Under the pieces are notes generated by a model, which had not been told where the DNA came from, searched no databases, and saw only the letters and a list, made by a program, of their open reading frames with translations. Shown here one piece after another: positions 4,981-6,224 of a stretch of 6,224 nt of DNA; position 1 is the stretch's first letter, and every line of letters starts with the position of its first letter. The position numbers were made by a program, and so were the translations under genes. This DNA comes from Bacillota bacterium (GTDB lineage Bacteria; Bacillota_H; UBA994; UBA5500). The stretch is taken from NCBI GenBank assembly GCA_012727835.1, contig JAAYGE010000006.1:1-6224 (forward strand), in the 5' to 3' direction.

Positions 4981-5568
4981 ATGCAACAGCAGGATAAGCG
5001 GCAATTGATTTTAGCAGCGGCAGCGCAAGTGTATGCGGCCCACGGCTTCCATCAAGCCACTATCGAGCAAATAGCCGATGCGGCTGGCGTAGGTAAGGGA
5101 ACGGTATACCTATACTTTAAGAGCAAGAGAAAGCTTTTCGATTCCCTATTGTTTGAGAGTTTGCAGAGACTGATTGCGCACACTAAAGAGGTAATTGAGT
5201 CGCAGAGCGAGCCACTAACGCGGCTGCGACGGCTGACCAATATACATCTTCGTATCTTCGAGCGGAACCACCCCTTGCTGCAAGTGATTTTAAGGGAGTT
5301 TACACCCGACAAGCTGCAGCACCTGCGCCCCGAGCTGGAGCAGTGCGTGCAGGAGCTGATGGATCTTTATGTCCATATATTGCAGGAGGGCATGGCCAGC
5401 GGGTCCTTGCGTCCCCATAATCCTAAGGTTGCCGCTTTAGCCTTCCTAGGGGCTGTCAACCAAGTGGGGGTGGCCCACAACCGGGGCCATTTGAATTTGA
5501 CTCTAGCCGAGCGAGAAGAGGAATTATATAGGCTCTTTGTCGGGGGGCTGCGGAACGAGAGATGTTAA
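4981..5568 (+). CDS. TetR/AcrR family transcriptional regulator
   Basis: The 195-residue product has the TetR-type N-terminal DNA-binding domain. It begins KRQLILAAAAQVYAAHGFHQ, followed by the helix-turn-helix TIEQIADAAGVGKGTVYLYF (residues 27-46) and KSKRKLFDSLL. The C-terminal part (about 60-195) is helical and would form the ligand-binding and dimer domain; its ligand cannot be told from sequence. The length is normal. ATG 4981 has AGGGGG about 11 bases upstream, a slightly long spacing, and a weak TAGGT directly before it. A promoter at 4901-4929 and a palindrome at 4941-4960 point to negative autoregulation. No efflux pump or enzyme gene, the usual TetR target, is beside it in the window. 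The next gene is separated by a terminator-like hairpin, and the divergent gene encodes another small HTH protein, whose promoter region is shared. Confidence 0.93.
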   Translation: MQQQDKRQLILAAAAQVYAAHGFHQATIEQIADAAGVGKGTVYLYFKSKRKLFDSLLFESLQRLIAHTKEVIESQSEPLTRLRRLTNIHLRIFERNHPLLQVILREFTPDKLQHLRPELEQCVQELMDLYVHILQEGMASGSLRPHNPKVAALAFLGAVNQVGVAHNRGHLNLTLAEREEELYRLFVGGLRNERC

Positions 5569-5615
5569 TAGATTGCTAAGTTTATGGACAAGACCGTCAT
5601 CTAGGCTTAAACTGA

Positions 5616-5657
5616 AAGGGAGAGGTGACCATGAGTCGCCTTTCCCTTATTCCTTTT
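5616..5657 (+). terminator. Intrinsic terminator or attenuator downstream of tetR
   Basis: AAGGGAGAGGTGAC (5616-5629) pairs with GTCGCCTTTCCCTT (5635-5648) over 14 bp, including two G-U pairs, with a 5-base loop, followed by ATTCCTTTT. The T tail is interrupted but the stem is strong. It probably ends the tetR transcript, and lies only 14 bases before the ribosome site of the next gene, so it could also attenuate read-through. A short ORF starts in its loop (ATG 5631, to 5708), with GGGAGAGGTGA in the left arm as a possible ribosome site. Confidence 0.65.
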
Positions 5658-5671
5658 ATGAGGAGGCAACG

Positions 5672-6224
5672 ATGGAGTTATTTGAGCATGACATATACGA
5701 TGAATTAGCAGAAGATGGTTTGGTGCGCACAATGGTGGCTGACAACAGTTTGGCCTATCAGTTGAAGCGGCTATCAAAGGGCGAGTTGACGGAAATACGG
5801 CAGCAGCTGGGCGTTAAAGGGCTTAGCAAACTGCCTAAGGAACAGCTGGCTGAAGCCCTACATTCTGCTATCCTCGAGGCTTTACCAAAGCAGTTACAGT
5901 TAATAGATGAAATAATCTACGAAGATCTACAAACCCTGGTGAAGAGGAAGGGGCTACTCAAAGACTTGAGCAGTATTCCGCCAACCACTTTGGTTCTACT
6001 ACGTAAGATGGGCTTAGCCTTCACTGGGATCTTGGAAAACCACGGGCTGGTATTGATGATGCCCCGAGAGGTGCTTTTACCCTGTCGCCAGCTCCTCTTT
6101 ACCGACGAATTGCGTCAAAGGGTTTTTCGAAATCAAAAGATTTTGATTGTGTGCCGCGGTCTGCTCGCCTATTACGGAGCAGTGCCGGTGGAACAGTTGC
6201 GACAGCTACTGAACAGTATGGGCC
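5672..6224 (+). CDS. Hypothetical protein with possible SAP/Rho-N-like helical segment, 3' end outside window
   Basis: The frame is open from ATG 5672 to the window end, giving 184 residues with no stop. AGGAGG at 5661-5666, 5 bases before the ATG, makes the start secure. I do not recognise a named gene. Residues 31-70 (LKRLSKGELTEIRQQLGVKG, then LSKLPKEQLAEAL) look like a short helix-extended-helix repeat of the type seen in SAP or Rho N-terminal domains, which bind nucleic acid. The rest is leucine-rich and mostly helical: IDEIIYEDLQTLVKRKG (78-94), a hydrophobic patch ILENHGLVLMMPREVLLP (120-137), and LLAYYGAVPVEQLRQLL (164-180), which resembles part of a winged-helix domain. No signal peptide or membrane segment is evident. 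There is a hairpin immediately upstream, so it may be expressed by limited read-through from tetR or from its own unseen promoter. The domain reading is tentative. Confidence 0.8.
   Translation, partial: MELFEHDIYDELAEDGLVRTMVADNSLAYQLKRLSKGELTEIRQQLGVKGLSKLPKEQLAEALHSAILEALPKQLQLIDEIIYEDLQTLVKRKGLLKDLSSIPPTTLVLLRKMGLAFTGILENHGLVLMMPREVLLPCRQLLFTDELRQRVFRNQKILIVCRGLLAYYGAVPVEQLRQLLNSMG

Overview
This window looks like a chromosomal segment of an endospore-forming, flagellated Gram-positive bacterium, most likely a Clostridia-type Firmicute. The evidence is the gene order: the 3' end of spoIIID, then an mreB/mbl actin gene, then two FlgF/FlgG-type flagellar rod genes. Bacillus subtilis has the same order (spoIIID-mbl-flhO-flhP). 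Strong AGGAGG-type ribosome binding sites and the use of TTG and GTG starts agree with this. No species is assigned.

Bases 1-3991 are a co-oriented plus-strand block: spoIIID (partial), mbl/mreB, a FlgF-like rod gene (flhO position), flgG (flhP position), a six-helix membrane protein resembling ECF-transporter S components, and a short FlgJ-type rod-binding protein. The mbl-to-flgJ genes are close together (gaps of 1 to 91 bases) and probably form one transcription unit. It combines wall elongation (MreB/Mbl) with building of the flagellar rod. SpoIIID, the sigma-E-phase sporulation regulator, sits upstream and may be separated from the rest by a hairpin at 361-397.

Bases 3991-4473 have no convincing gene. 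They are bounded by 15-base terminal inverted repeats (14/15 match) and contain several nested or local inverted repeats: a tRNA-sized cloverleaf-like fold, a long-range 15-bp stem, and two perfect hairpins with 4-base loops. I interpret this as a non-autonomous mobile element (MITE-like) with unusually rich potential RNA or ssDNA structure. It abuts flgJ so closely that the last base of the flgJ stop codon is the first base of the element.

Bases 4474-6224 hold a different neighbourhood. A 73-residue HTH protein (MerR/excisionase-like fold) is on the minus strand. It is divergent from a TetR-family regulator on the plus strand, which has a recognisable promoter and a perfect 9-2-9 palindromic operator just downstream, suggesting autoregulation. 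A stable hairpin with a T-rich tail follows tetR. After it, with an excellent ribosome binding site, a gene of unknown function with a possible SAP/Rho-N-like helical segment runs off the end of the window.
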